A model generated the notes under the pieces. The model was given only the letters and a program-made list of their open reading frames with translations, ran no database searches and had not been told where the DNA came from. DNA of 64,000 bases from Labilithrix sp. (GTDB taxonomy: Bacteria; Myxococcota_A; Polyangia; Polyangiales; Polyangiaceae). The stretch spans positions 124,001 through 188,000 of the forward strand of contig JAHBWD010000005.1 of NCBI GenBank assembly GCA_019637175.1, in the 5' to 3' direction. Made by a program: the position numbers and the translations under genes. Position 1 is the first letter of the stretch. Every line of letters starts with the position of its first letter. This document shows positions 47,024-56,601 of the stretch, piece by piece.

Positions 47024-48037
47024 TCAATCCGCGATGGGAAGCGGCGCGGCGCGATTCACGAGGCCGGCTTCGCGGAGCTCGCGCCAGAAGTCGGCCGGCA
47101 CGACCTCGTTCAGCGCGGCGCGATCCTCGGGGATGCGGCCTGGCTTGCTCGCGCCGGGAATGACGGCGGCGACGGCGGGGTGAGCGAGCGCGAAGTGGAG
47201 CCCCGCGGCCTTCATGCTGACGCCGTACCGATCGGCGATCGTCTTGATCCGCGCGACGCGCGCGAGGAGCTCGGGGCGCGCCGGCGCATACTCGAAGTTC
47301 GGACCGCCGACGAGCGCGCCCGAGCTGTATGGTCCGCCGATCACGACGCCGAGACCGCGCGCGGCCGCGTCCGGCATCACGCGTTGCAGCGCGCGGTCGT
47401 GATCGAGCAGCGTGTAGCGCCCGGCGAGCAAGAAGCCGTCGGGCTTCGGGCCCTCGAGCGCGAGGAGGAGCTCGATCGGCTCGACGCGGTTGACGCCGAG
47501 GCCCCACGCACGGATGACGCCCTCGTCTCGAAGTCGGTCGAGCACCTTGAACGCTCCCTTGCGCGCGCTCTCGAAGACGCCGAGCCACTCGTCGCCGTAG
47601 AAGTCTTGCGCGATGTCGTGCACCCACACGATCTCCACGTGGTCCGTCTTCAGGCGCTTCAGGCTGTCTTCGATCGATCGCAGCGTCGCGTCGGCGGAGT
47701 AGTCGTTCACGACCTTGTTCCGGCGGCCGTGCTTGAAGACGTCGCCCTTCTCGCCGAGATCGCGCGCGCTCGGATCCTCCACCTCGTCGAGGACGAGCCG
47801 GCCGACCTTCGTGCTGAGGACGTAGTCGCGGCGGGGTTTTCCTGCGAGCGCTTCGCCGAGGCGCAGCTCCGCGAGGCCGGCGCCGTAGAAGGGCGCGGTG
47901 TCGAAGTAGCGGATGCCGTCGTTCCACGCCGCGTCCACCGTCGCGCGCGCCTCCGCGTGCGGAATGTCGCGGAACATGTTCCCGAGCGGTGCGGTTCCGA
48001 AGCCGAGCTTGCCGGGCAGGAGATCGTCGAGCGCCAT
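47024..48037 (-). CDS. Aldo/keto reductase (D-threo-aldose dehydrogenase-like)
   Basis: The start was chosen because AGAGGAA precedes its ATG. The 337-residue enzyme has the AKR tetrad: Asp and Tyr in YFDTAPFYGAG, Lys in LSTKVGR, and His in EIVWVHDIAQ. The order LGFGTAPLGNMFRDI and the late IGGPYSSGALVGG/HPAVAAVIPGASKP pattern place it near the aldose/fucose/pyridoxal dehydrogenase branch. It would oxidise or reduce a sugar or aldehyde with NAD(P). It is divergent from a LysR-type regulator 141 bases away, which probably controls it. Confidence 0.85.
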   Translation of the reverse strand: MALDDLLPGKLGFGTAPLGNMFRDIPHAEARATVDAAWNDGIRYFDTAPFYGAGLAELRLGEALAGKPRRDYVLSTKVGRLVLDEVEDPSARDLGEKGDVFKHGRRNKVVNDYSADATLRSIEDSLKRLKTDHVEIVWVHDIAQDFYGDEWLGVFESARKGAFKVLDRLRDEGVIRAWGLGVNRVEPIELLLALEGPKPDGFLLAGRYTLLDHDRALQRVMPDAAARGLGVVIGGPYSSGALVGGPNFEYAPARPELLARVARIKTIADRYGVSMKAAGLHFALAHPAVAAVIPGASKPGRIPEDRAALNEVVPADFWRELREAGLVNRAAPLPIAD

Positions 48038-48150
48038 CGTCGTTCCTCTCGTCTGAAGGTTTGCTTTCGTCGTGGTCGCCGGTGCGGGCCGCGCCGACAA
48101 GAGAGAGAATGGCGCCTCCATAGGCATTCAACCAATCTATTGTTGTGATG

Positions 48151-48178
48151 TCAGATATTCATGCGACAGAATGTCTGA
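48151..48178. promoter_or_regulatory. Palindromic LysR-type operator candidate
   Basis: TCAGATATTC (48151-48160) and GAATGTCTGA (48169-48178) form a 10-bp inverted repeat with one mismatch and an 8-base spacer. The site touches the regulator start and lies in the shared promoter region with the aldo/keto reductase. LysR regulators bind T-N11-A palindromes in such intergenic regions and often repress their own gene. The region is locally AT-rich against a GC-rich background. Confidence 0.6.
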
Positions 48179-49090
48179 GTGCAGTACGACCTGAACTTGC
48201 TGCGGATCCTCCTCGCGCTGATGGAGGAACGGAACGTCACGCGCACCGCCGAGCGGCTGGGGATCACGCAGCCGGCGCTGTCGAACGCGCTCGCGCGCCT
48301 GCGCTCGATGCTGCGCGACCCGCTCTTCATTCGTGAGCGCTACGGCATGCGCCCGACGCCGAAGGCCGAAGAGCTCGCGCCGTCGATCGCAGCGGCGCTC
48401 GCGAGCCTCGACGCCGTGATCCTGGGCCAGCAAGAGTTCGATCCCGCCGCGGCGAGCCAACTCTTCACGATCGCGCCGAACAGCTACGTCGAGCTCGTCC
48501 TCATGCCCGCGATCGTCGCTCGCTTGGGCGAGCGCGCGCCCGGCATCAAGCTGCGCCTCACGCCGTTCGGCGCCGATCTGGCGGAGACCGGCGTCACCTC
48601 CGGTCAAACGTCGATGGTGCTCGGGCGCATCCACGAGCCGCCCGACAACCTGGTCGTGCAGCACCTGATGGACGAGAGCTTCGCGTGCGTCGTCCGCGCC
48701 GACCATCCGCGCATCGGAAAAAAGATCTCGAAGAAGGACTTCGAACAGCTCAAGCACGTCAACGTGCTGCCGCCCGGCCGCCTGCGGGTCGGCTTGTTCC
48801 AAGCGCTCGCGCGCGAGCGCCTGCGTCGCGACGTGGCGGTCTCCGTGAGCCACTTCATGGCCGTCCCGGAGATGATCGCCGTGACGGACTACTGCGCGAC
48901 GCTGCCGCGCCTCCTATGCCGGCGTCTCGCGAGCGATCGCCGACTGAAGGTCGTGCAAGCGCCCGTCGATCTCGGCACGTTCCCCGTAGAGATGGCCTGG
49001 CACGTCCGCTACCGGAACGATCCCGCGCACGCCTGGCTGCGCGCGTTGATCGCCGACGCCGCGAAAGAAGTGACGCGCGCTCGAGCGTGA
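48179..49090 (+). CDS. LysR family transcriptional regulator
   Basis: The 303-residue protein starts at a GTG giving MQYDLNLLRILLALMEERNV, the usual LysR beginning. The winged helix-turn-helix follows (TRTAERLGITQPALSNALAR, LRSMLRDPLFIRERYGMRPT). The rest is a substrate-binding-type effector domain (LFTIAPNSYVELVLMPAIVA, SFACVVRADHP, AVPEMIAVTDYCATLP). No ribosome-binding site precedes the GTG; the operator palindrome occupies that place. It probably regulates the divergent aldo/keto reductase. Confidence 0.9.
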   Translation: MQYDLNLLRILLALMEERNVTRTAERLGITQPALSNALARLRSMLRDPLFIRERYGMRPTPKAEELAPSIAAALASLDAVILGQQEFDPAAASQLFTIAPNSYVELVLMPAIVARLGERAPGIKLRLTPFGADLAETGVTSGQTSMVLGRIHEPPDNLVVQHLMDESFACVVRADHPRIGKKISKKDFEQLKHVNVLPPGRLRVGLFQALARERLRRDVAVSVSHFMAVPEMIAVTDYCATLPRLLCRRLASDRRLKVVQAPVDLGTFPVEMAWHVRYRNDPAHAWLRALIADAAKEVTRARA

Positions 49091-49165
49091 TCCCGACCCG
49101 CATTCGAGAGCGTGGTCGCGGGTGCGCCGGCGTCGGCTGCTCCTTTTTCGGCCTATGCTGGGCGC

Positions 49166-50842
49166 ATGCGCTGCTCGGTGTTGCTCTTGTTCGCCGTCCT
49201 CGCGTGCGGATGCAAGCGGTCGAAGGAGCCGCCGGTGAACGTCGACACCGTCACGGGCGAGGGCGGCGCGATCGCCCAGGCGCGCTTCGGGGGCGATCCC
49301 GACGCTCAGCGGCGCGTCTCCTTTCGGATCGACGCCGTCCACCGCGATCGGAAGCCGTCCGCGTCGGCGCCGTGGCACGAGGCCGGAGGCTCGTGGACGT
49401 TCTTCGACGCGCACGTCGACGACGGCACGCGCTTCGGCTTCGGTTGGTCGGAGGGCGGGAATGCGGGCGCGTTCTCGTTCGGCAAGGCGATGCTGACCGT
49501 CGCCGATGCCGACGCGGGCGCGAAGCTCGTGACGCTCTTCGCGCGCGCCTTCGACGGGAAGGTCCCCGCCGCGAGGGTGCGGCAGCCGCTGCGCATCGAG
49601 CCCATCTCGCTCGCGATCCTCGCGAAGAGCACCGGGCGTCACGAAGGGAGCTTCTCCGGGGCCGGGACCTGGACGGCGACGAAGCTCTTTCTCCAGCGAC
49701 CTGGGATCGAAGCGGAGGTCTTCTTCAATTTCGATCTCACCGGCAAGGTCGGCGAGCTCGCGGAGAAAGACTCCGGCTACGCGAACGCTCTCGTGCGGTT
49801 CGTCGCCGGCGATCTTCGCGACGGTCCAACGCCGGCGCGCACGCCGGAGACCGATCCGCAGCTCTCACTCGTCGGTCCCAAGGTCGACGCGTGGCGGAGC
49901 GTCGCGCCGGAGGGCGCGCGCATGATCGAGTTCGAGGGCAAGGGAAAGCGCATCCTCTATTCGATCAAGGAGCAGACCGCGACGCGCGTCCGATCGGTCT
50001 CGCTCGACGACCCCAACGACGTGACGGATCTGGTGCAGATCGACAACGAGCTCGGCGTGGTTCGATGCGGCACCGAGCATCTTTGCCTCGTCGAGGAGTC
50101 GATCCCGAAGAATGCCGGCGTGCGCTCGAGCGAAGATCCGCGCACGTTCCATCTCGTCGACCGCGCCAAGAAGACCAAGCGGACGCTCTCGGGCGCTTGG
50201 GGCGAAATGGGCGAGGTGCCGATCGCGCCGTTCAGCCCCGGCGGGAGCTTCATCGCGATGGGGGGCTGGCGGCCGATGGCGACCGGCCACGGGCGGGATC
50301 TGGTCGTGTTCTTCGAGCCGGGCGGGGGCGTCGTCGCCGTGCCCGGCGAGCCCGTCGCCGTCGTCGGCTGGACGGGGAAGGGACCCACGCTCCGCGCGAT
50401 CGTCCAACAGGGGAGAAGCTGGGAGAAGGAGAAGAAGCTCGTCTGGTTCCTGGTCGATCCGAAGACGGGCGCGCGTACGGATCTCGCCGCCCCGCCGCCC
50501 GGCATCGTCGCCGACGCGAAGCGATCCCTCGACGGCAAGCGCACGGTCTCGTGCAAGGGCGACGAGGAGATCTCCGTCACCGAGGGCACGACCACGAAGC
50601 GCTTCGTCGTCCACCCCGACGATCGCGCCGCGTTCGGGGGCGACTGCACCTCGTGGGCGGGCTCTCGCTACCTCTACTTTCGCGCCGGGCGTTTGGCCTT
50701 CATCGACGTCGAGACGATGAAGGCGAGCTTTCCGTTCGCGCCCGGCGAGGAGCCGCCCGCTCTTGCGTACGACGAGACGTTCACGTGGGCCACGTCGACG
50801 TCGGCCGAGGGGATCCGCGCCGGGCGCGTCGTCGTTCGTTGA
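49166..50842 (+). CDS. Lipoprotein of unknown function, 558 residues
   Basis: The protein has a short leader with lipobox (MRCSVLLLFAVLACGC), so it is envelope-anchored. Residues about 30-240 contain strands with no clear relatives (VSFRIDAVHRDRKPSAS, GTRFGFGWSEGGNAGAFSFG). The second half (about 250-550) resembles a TolB-like propeller, with repeating units such as ARMIEFEGKGKRILYSIKEQ, DPRTFHLVDRAKKTKRTLSG and LVVFFEPGGGVVAVPG. Catalytic residues were not recognised. Confidence 0.65.
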   Translation: MRCSVLLLFAVLACGCKRSKEPPVNVDTVTGEGGAIAQARFGGDPDAQRRVSFRIDAVHRDRKPSASAPWHEAGGSWTFFDAHVDDGTRFGFGWSEGGNAGAFSFGKAMLTVADADAGAKLVTLFARAFDGKVPAARVRQPLRIEPISLAILAKSTGRHEGSFSGAGTWTATKLFLQRPGIEAEVFFNFDLTGKVGELAEKDSGYANALVRFVAGDLRDGPTPARTPETDPQLSLVGPKVDAWRSVAPEGARMIEFEGKGKRILYSIKEQTATRVRSVSLDDPNDVTDLVQIDNELGVVRCGTEHLCLVEESIPKNAGVRSSEDPRTFHLVDRAKKTKRTLSGAWGEMGEVPIAPFSPGGSFIAMGGWRPMATGHGRDLVVFFEPGGGVVAVPGEPVAVVGWTGKGPTLRAIVQQGRSWEKEKKLVWFLVDPKTGARTDLAAPPPGIVADAKRSLDGKRTVSCKGDEEISVTEGTTTKRFVVHPDDRAAFGGDCTSWAGSRYLYFRAGRLAFIDVETMKASFPFAPGEEPPALAYDETFTWATSTSAEGIRAGRVVVR

Positions 50843-50857
50843 CGCCGCGCTCGCGGC

Positions 50858-51256
50858 CTAGTCGCCCGGCGTCGCGACGCCGCGCGCGATGCCGCACTGC
50901 TTGCCGTCGAGCGAGTTCAGCCGAAAGCACGAGGCGTGATACGGATCGCTCGCGCTCGGGGTGCAGGCCGCGTGGACCGAGCAGTCGGCGTCGCTCGAGC
51001 ACGCTGCGCCTCGGCATCGACGCGCGCACGACGCGCAGCCGCGCAGGCACGACCACCCGGGCTCGCAGTCCGTGTCCGAGTCGCACGACACGTTGTGGCG
51101 GCCGTAGTACGCGTCGTGGCACGCCGTGTACCCCGACGCTGCCCCCTGGGCGGCGCCGCCTTCGGCGCCGGCGCCGCCTTGGGTGTTCGTCGAGCTGCAC
51201 GCGAGCGATGTCGCGAGCAGAAGCGCGATCGTGCTGCCGATGCTCCTTCGTTTCAC
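50858..51256 (-). CDS. Small Cys-rich lipoprotein
   Basis: The GTG start is preceded by GGAGGGG. The 132-residue product has a leader with lipobox (LLLATSLAC) and a Gly/Ala-rich tether. The mature part is Cys-rich and arranged like the dickkopf/EGF-like modules of myxobacterial lipoproteins: CDSDTDCEPGWSCLRGC, then CARRCRGAACSSDADC, with a final CFRLNSLDGKQC. Disulfide bonding is likely. The next gene on this strand lies upstream of it, transcribed separately. Confidence 0.75.
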   Translation of the reverse strand: MKRRSIGSTIALLLATSLACSSTNTQGGAGAEGGAAQGAASGYTACHDAYYGRHNVSCDSDTDCEPGWSCLRGCASCARRCRGAACSSDADCSVHAACTPSASDPYHASCFRLNSLDGKQCGIARGVATPGD

Positions 51257-51342
51257 GAGCCCCTCCGATTTCCCTTCGGAATATGCTGGAGCGGCCGTGC
51301 GGGGGCCATAGTGATTAGTTGTGCGCGCGCCTTCGCGGCGGA

Positions 51343-54330
51343 TCACGGCGCGACGGTGAACACGCCGCCGATCGGGCGGATGGCGACGTCCCAGGTGCGG
51401 TTCGTCGGCGTCGCCCACACGGGGTTGCTGAACGCGAGGCGCTCGATGCACTTGCCGCGGCGCTGCTGATCGAGCGCGTCGGCCGACGTGCCGTCGCACA
51501 CGGCGGACGAGAGCGTCTTCGTTCGCGCGAACGCGCGGAAGTACCAGCGGTCCGGCGTCGCGGGCGCCTCGAAGACGTAGCTCGTCGTCGAGGGCGTGTT
51601 GCACGTGATCTCGCACCGGTCGAGGAAGCCGGGCTTGTTGCACCAGACGTTGCCTTTGCAGACCTCTTGGCCGTACGTGACGACCGTCTTCGCGACGCCG
51701 ACCGGGAAGCTCGACGCGCTCAGCGTGATGCGGCGGCGACCCCAGTACGGCGAGCCGCCGACCACGTAGTCCGCGCTCGTCGGGACGATGCGGAGCAGAC
51801 CCGTCGGGTCCGCCGCGTAGCCGTCGGCGAGCATGCGACGCACGACGTTGCTCGGATCCTTGTAGAGGTTCGGATCGAGCGCGCCGCTCTTCGTCTGCGA
51901 GTTGTGGATGCCGTGGTTCTGCGGCGCGTACACGAGCGTGCGATCGCTCGCGGCGTGGCTGACGCCGACGTACACGTCGAGGCTATCGACGGCCTGGAAC
52001 TCGGGGGTCGACTTCCACTCGACGATGAGGCTGACGGTGCCGTTGCCGAAGTCGGTGATGCCGCCCATCGGGACGTCTCCGTCGTCGATGACGCCGTTGT
52101 TGTTCTTGTCGATCGCGATGCGGATGGCCGGACCGTCCGTGACCGAGAAGTCGCCGCTCGCGAGCGCGCTCGTGACCTGACCTTGACCGAGCGCGCCGAT
52201 CGAGCTCCCGTCCGGCGCGAGGATCGACTCCGGTCGCGTCGTGCCGACGTTGACGAGGTTGCGCGGCTTGCCGAGCGCCGTGTCGACGATGTTCGACGTG
52301 CCGGTGAGACGGCCCTCGCGACGGTAGTTCCAATCGCCGTGGGCGTCGGAGCCGCCGGCCATGAACACGCGGCGCGGCTTCCCTGCGAGCCACGTGAGGT
52401 TCGACGTCTGCGAAGGACGGATCCCCCACTGGAGCATCTTGTCCCACGCGAAGAGACCGTCGTGGAGATCGCGGTACTCGTTCTTCGGCGCCTTGCCACG
52501 CCACTTGCCGTATTTCGGCTCGCCGGCGTTGCCGACCGTGGGGAAGCCCGGACTCTCGGGGCTCGACTCGAGTCGCGAGTCTTCGTTCCAGAGCTGGAGC
52601 CCGAGGATGACCGGCGAATCGAACGCGGTCTTCAGCTGCACGTCCGAGTACGGCACGATGTCGGGGCCGAGGCGGCCGAAGTCGCTCCCGCTCGCGGCGT
52701 CGACGGGATGCGCGAGGAAGGCGTAGCCCTTGCCCGCCATCGTGTTCTGGAAGTTGTTGGGGTTGAGGATGTCCTTCAGGCGTTGCGTCGCGCCGCCGTA
52801 GCTCGAGGTGCGGCTCGCGACGAACATGTCGTTGCGCGTGCCGTCGGAGGGCAGCCACACGAGGTGCTGCCGCGCGAAGAAGCGCTCGATGAGACCCTGG
52901 AGATCCTTGAGCAGATAGCGACCGCCCTCCGACGCCCGCTCGGTCAGCGCGAGCGTCGCGCCGCCGGGGCACGTGTCGGCGGTCGTGTAACGACCGAGCG
53001 CGAGGAGCTCGGCGGGCAGCTTCGTGCACGACTCGGCCCAGCGATACGCGCGACCATTGCCGTACATCAAGCTGCCGCTCGTGCGCTCGGCTTCGCTGAT
53101 CTCGGGCACGACGTCGACCTCGCCGCCGAGGAAGATGCGCGAGGGTCGCGTGCCTCCGGCGAAGGCGCGCATCACCTGCGCGTTCGCGCCGGTGCTCGGC
53201 GTGTTGAGCCACGCGCGCAGCGCGCTGAAGCGCTGCTGGTTCATGTCGCGCGCGGCCTCGACGCTCGCGAGCACGTTGAAGCCGGAGAGCTTCTTGTTGA
53301 CGAGGTCGACGGCCCAGCGCTCGAGGACTCCGGGCACGTACGGAATGTCCGGCACCGTGTCGATGAAGATCGGATCCATGTCGGTGACCTGCCCCGAGTC
53401 GCTCGCGTGATCGGTCGCGAAGACGAAGTCGAGGCCCATCGCGCGCATCGCCTGCAGCGTGGGGCGGTACGCGTACGCCGATTCGCCTTCGTTGTCGGTG
53501 CCCTGCGAGTGATAGTGGAGATCGCCGTAGACGTAGCCGTCGCCGAAGCGGGGCAGGGCGTCGCCGAGGTGGACCTTCACGCGATCGCCGAAGACGACTC
53601 GGTCGGACGAATTCGCGCAGGTCTTGCCGCTCTTCGCGAAGCTGGCGGAGACGTAGAGCTCGACGTCGTCACCGCTGCGCACGGGGCTGAAGCCGCTCGC
53701 GTAGGACCCCGTCGTCACGAGCTGTTGCGGCACGTAGGCGAGCGTCGCGTGCCACTCGGCCGACGTGCCGGCGTTCAGCACGTTCGCGCAGTTCTCGCCG
53801 GCCCACTGGCGGCACACGCGATGGTTCGCCGCGACGTCGGAGCTGGCCGGCCACTTGTCGCTCCGCTCGATCTCGCGGATCGCCGGCGAGCTCGCCGCGT
53901 AGTACGTGATGAGCTTCCACTCCTTCGGGTAGAGGCTCCGATCGAACGGCTCGTTGCGCGTCTTGCCGTCGCTCCAGGCTTCGTCGACGGTGACGCCGCA
54001 GAACTCGCCGTAGGGCTTCGCGGTTTCGGCGTCTCGCTGCATGCTCGCGTCGTGCAGGCTGATGACGATCGGGATCGGCGGGTAGACGTTCGACATCACG
54101 TTCGCGTCGGAGCCGATGGGCTCGAGACGCCACGGCGCGTCGATCGCGGTGTCGGCGCCGCCCATCACGCTGGCGATCGCGCTCGTCGTCGTGCCGAGGT
54201 TCTCTTCGGGTTGCGGTGAAGGAGGTGACGTCTCGGGGTCCTCGTCCATCGGCGCGCCGCAGCCGGCGGCGGCGGCGAGGGTGGCCAACGAAACGACGGA
54301 GACGAGCGAGCGGAGGAGGCGCGTACGCAT
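51343..54330 (-). CDS. PHP-domain metal-dependent hydrolase lipoprotein, 995 residues
   Basis: The leader has lipobox AAAGC (Cys24). The PHP phosphoesterase motifs appear in order but widely spaced: YGDLHYHSQG near residue 268, FVFATDHAS near 305, FLGGEVDVV, YAFLAHPVD, and GGSDAHGDW near 660. These coordinate the metals of the PHP superfamily, close in pattern to the CehA/McbA-type hydrolases. A C-terminal beta-rich domain follows. Length is well above typical, with large insertions between the metal motifs. It is probably a surface phosphodiesterase/esterase of unknown substrate. Confidence 0.8.
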   Translation of the reverse strand: MRTRLLRSLVSVVSLATLAAAAGCGAPMDEDPETSPPSPQPEENLGTTTSAIASVMGGADTAIDAPWRLEPIGSDANVMSNVYPPIPIVISLHDASMQRDAETAKPYGEFCGVTVDEAWSDGKTRNEPFDRSLYPKEWKLITYYAASSPAIREIERSDKWPASSDVAANHRVCRQWAGENCANVLNAGTSAEWHATLAYVPQQLVTTGSYASGFSPVRSGDDVELYVSASFAKSGKTCANSSDRVVFGDRVKVHLGDALPRFGDGYVYGDLHYHSQGTDNEGESAYAYRPTLQAMRAMGLDFVFATDHASDSGQVTDMDPIFIDTVPDIPYVPGVLERWAVDLVNKKLSGFNVLASVEAARDMNQQRFSALRAWLNTPSTGANAQVMRAFAGGTRPSRIFLGGEVDVVPEISEAERTSGSLMYGNGRAYRWAESCTKLPAELLALGRYTTADTCPGGATLALTERASEGGRYLLKDLQGLIERFFARQHLVWLPSDGTRNDMFVASRTSSYGGATQRLKDILNPNNFQNTMAGKGYAFLAHPVDAASGSDFGRLGPDIVPYSDVQLKTAFDSPVILGLQLWNEDSRLESSPESPGFPTVGNAGEPKYGKWRGKAPKNEYRDLHDGLFAWDKMLQWGIRPSQTSNLTWLAGKPRRVFMAGGSDAHGDWNYRREGRLTGTSNIVDTALGKPRNLVNVGTTRPESILAPDGSSIGALGQGQVTSALASGDFSVTDGPAIRIAIDKNNNGVIDDGDVPMGGITDFGNGTVSLIVEWKSTPEFQAVDSLDVYVGVSHAASDRTLVYAPQNHGIHNSQTKSGALDPNLYKDPSNVVRRMLADGYAADPTGLLRIVPTSADYVVGGSPYWGRRRITLSASSFPVGVAKTVVTYGQEVCKGNVWCNKPGFLDRCEITCNTPSTTSYVFEAPATPDRWYFRAFARTKTLSSAVCDGTSADALDQQRRGKCIERLAFSNPVWATPTNRTWDVAIRPIGGVFTVAP

Positions 54331-54439
54331 GGTGGTCCGCGCGCTCCTGCAACCGACGGGCCGAACACCCGTCACGACGAGAGGCGCGCTTTCGTCGAAG
54401 ATCCAGGGGTTACCGTCGTCGAGCCGGTGTTCGGTCGTC

Positions 54440-54470
54440 GCGCGCGCGCGCCGACGCGTCGCGCGCGCGC
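54440..54470. repeat. Alternating CG inverted repeat
   Basis: Eleven alternating G/C bases (54440-54450), a 9-base spacer, and eleven complementary alternating bases (54460-54470) form a perfect 11-bp stem. It lies between the stop of the TULIP-like operon and the start of the PHP gene on the same strand. It could act as a terminator for the former or as a Z-DNA-prone tract. There is no T-run. Confidence 0.6.
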
Positions 54471-54546
54471 TGTGACGCCTGCGGGAAAGACGAGTGCTCT
54501 GCGTGCGTCGCGAGCGCGAGGGGAGGCCGCGCGCGGCCCGGAGCCG

Positions 54547-56601
54547 TCAGGGCAACACGCCCTCGAGCTTGGCGTCGAGCACGAGGAAGCCGTTACGGTA
54601 CGCGACCCTCCGATTGAGGCCCGTCTTCAACGCGAGCCCGGTCAGGCTCGGCGCCACGCTCGCGATCGCGTCGAGCGAGGGGAGGGGCAGCTTGATCGCG
54701 AGGCCGCTCGTGATGCCGTCGCGGAGCTTCGGCCATAGGTCTTTGGCGAGCAGATCTCGGACGACTTGCGGCTTGAAGAGCGTCTCGGCCGGCGGCTCCT
54801 TGATCGTCCACACGGTCACCTCGGGCACGTCGGCGAGCTTCAGGCGCAGCGTGTCGTCGGCGAGCGTGACGCTGAGGCCCGCTTCCATCAGCACGCCCAG
54901 GCGGCCCTGCGCCTCGTCGCCGCCTGGGACGAGCTCGAGCTCGCCGAGCGACACCACGAGATCGTCCGTCTCGCCCTGGCGCGGCAGGCGCACGATCGGC
55001 GGGAGGCGCCCCGAGACCTTGACGGGAAGCGAATCGGACCTCGGGATCTCGAGCAGCCCCGAGTTCCACAGGTTGTGAAGCAGCCCGTTGAGCAGCGCGA
55101 GGCGTACGCCGAGCTGCGCCCGCGGCGACGCGAAGTGCGCGTCGGCGGCGCTCGTGTCGACCAGCGCGACGCCGCGCGACGCAGGGAACACGGCGGTCTC
55201 GCGATCCGTCTTCACCGCGAGCGCCAGCTTCGCGCGCAGCGAGTCGAGCGCCACGAGATCGATCGCGTCGAGGTGTCCGTCGAGCGTGAGCGCCACCTTC
55301 GGCAGCGGCGCGGCGTCGACGTCGAAAGACTTGTTCGCGAGCGCGGTGTCGAGGCTCTCGAACACGCTCTCGAACGCTTGCGGCAGCGATCCTTGCAGCG
55401 CGCCCGCGAGCGCGCTCTTCAACATCTGCTCGACGGTCGTCCGCAGAAAGCCCGCCGCCAACGCGAAGATCGCGTTGGCTTGCGGATCGGTGAACTTTCC
55501 CGTCGCCGTCTCGAGCGCCACCTCGAACGTTCCCACCGTGACGACCACCGGCGCCGCCGGCGAGGCCTTCTTGATCGTCGCGTGCGCGTAGGCGGCGAGC
55601 GACGCGTCGAGCCCGCCGTTCAAGCTGACCGTCGAGCCCGCGAGATCCAGCGAGCCCGTCGTGCCGAGCGACAGCTTGCCGACGCGCACGAACAGATCCA
55701 GTCCGTCGCCGGCGAGCTCCGTCTCCACGCGCACGTCGGTCGCCTTCGCCGAGGTCACGGTCAGATCGACGCCGCTCTCCGCGATGAGCGGGTTCGGGAG
55801 CATCGACATGATGTTCATCCCGGCGACGACGCGCGTCACGACGTCGGCCATGTCGGGCAGCGTGACCGGGCGCGGCGCGTCGAGCGGCACCGCCGTTCCG
55901 TCGTCGAAGAAGCGCTGACCGAGATCGAGCACGATCGCGTCCGGCGACGAGAACGCGGGCGCGCCCTTCGCGTCGACGGCGGGCGCGTACGCGGCGCCGA
56001 ACGCCACGTCGAGCTCGCGCCGTACCTCGGGATCTTCGCCGTTGTCGGCCGAAACGACGAGGTGATTCACGCCGAACGTCGCGGCGACCTCGGTCTTGAA
56101 GGTGCCGTCGGGCGCGACCGCCGCAGGAGCGCCGTTGACGAAGACCTTGGTCGTCGGCCCCGTCGTCGTTCCTGCGACCGTGAACGTCGACTTGCCGTCG
56201 CCGCCGAGCTCGGCGCCCGGCTGCGGCGTCGTCAACACGAGGGGAGGGGCGCCGGGCGACACCTTGATGCGCGCGCGCCCGCACACGGTCGCGGCGTCGA
56301 CCGCGCACGCCGTGAAGGTGACGCTCCCGATCTCGTTCAGCGTGAACGCGCCGGCGTCATCGACCGGCGTCGCGACGTTCGCCGGATCCGACGTCCACGT
56401 GACCTTCGCGTCGCGGAGCTCGGTACCCGCGGCGTCGGTGACGGTCGCGGTCAGCGAGACCCGGCTCTTGACGGGATAGAACGCGAGCTCCGGATCGAGA
56501 CGAACGACGACGCCGGACGCCGCGGATCCGCTCTCGTCACTGCCGCATCCGGCGACGAGAAGAAGAACGGCGAGGAACGAGCCGAAGAGCGCCCTCTTCA
56601 T
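54547..56601 (-). CDS. Lipoprotein with Ig-like domains and TULIP/BPI-like C-terminus
   Basis: The 684-residue lipoprotein has lipobox LLLVAGC. Ig-like domains come first (VVRLDPELAFYPVKSRVSLT, VTWTSDPANVATPVDDAG; then VFVNGAPAAVAPDGTFKTEV). The C-terminal half resembles BPI/LBP-type TULIP domains. It has amphipathic segment RLALLNGLLHNLWNSGLLEI (about 504-522), then SGRLPPIVRL and VVSLGELELVPG, and an ending LPLPSLDA...RNGFLVLDAKL. Its start overlaps the stop of the upstream paralogue (ATGA). TULIP proteins bind lipids or lipopolysaccharide in a hydrophobic groove. Inferred from pattern. Confidence 0.6.
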   Translation of the reverse strand: MKRALFGSFLAVLLLVAGCGSDESGSAASGVVVRLDPELAFYPVKSRVSLTATVTDAAGTELRDAKVTWTSDPANVATPVDDAGAFTLNEIGSVTFTACAVDAATVCGRARIKVSPGAPPLVLTTPQPGAELGGDGKSTFTVAGTTTGPTTKVFVNGAPAAVAPDGTFKTEVAATFGVNHLVVSADNGEDPEVRRELDVAFGAAYAPAVDAKGAPAFSSPDAIVLDLGQRFFDDGTAVPLDAPRPVTLPDMADVVTRVVAGMNIMSMLPNPLIAESGVDLTVTSAKATDVRVETELAGDGLDLFVRVGKLSLGTTGSLDLAGSTVSLNGGLDASLAAYAHATIKKASPAAPVVVTVGTFEVALETATGKFTDPQANAIFALAAGFLRTTVEQMLKSALAGALQGSLPQAFESVFESLDTALANKSFDVDAAPLPKVALTLDGHLDAIDLVALDSLRAKLALAVKTDRETAVFPASRGVALVDTSAADAHFASPRAQLGVRLALLNGLLHNLWNSGLLEIPRSDSLPVKVSGRLPPIVRLPRQGETDDLVVSLGELELVPGGDEAQGRLGVLMEAGLSVTLADDTLRLKLADVPEVTVWTIKEPPAETLFKPQVVRDLLAKDLWPKLRDGITSGLAIKLPLPSLDAIASVAPSLTGLALKTGLNRRVAYRNGFLVLDAKLEGVLP

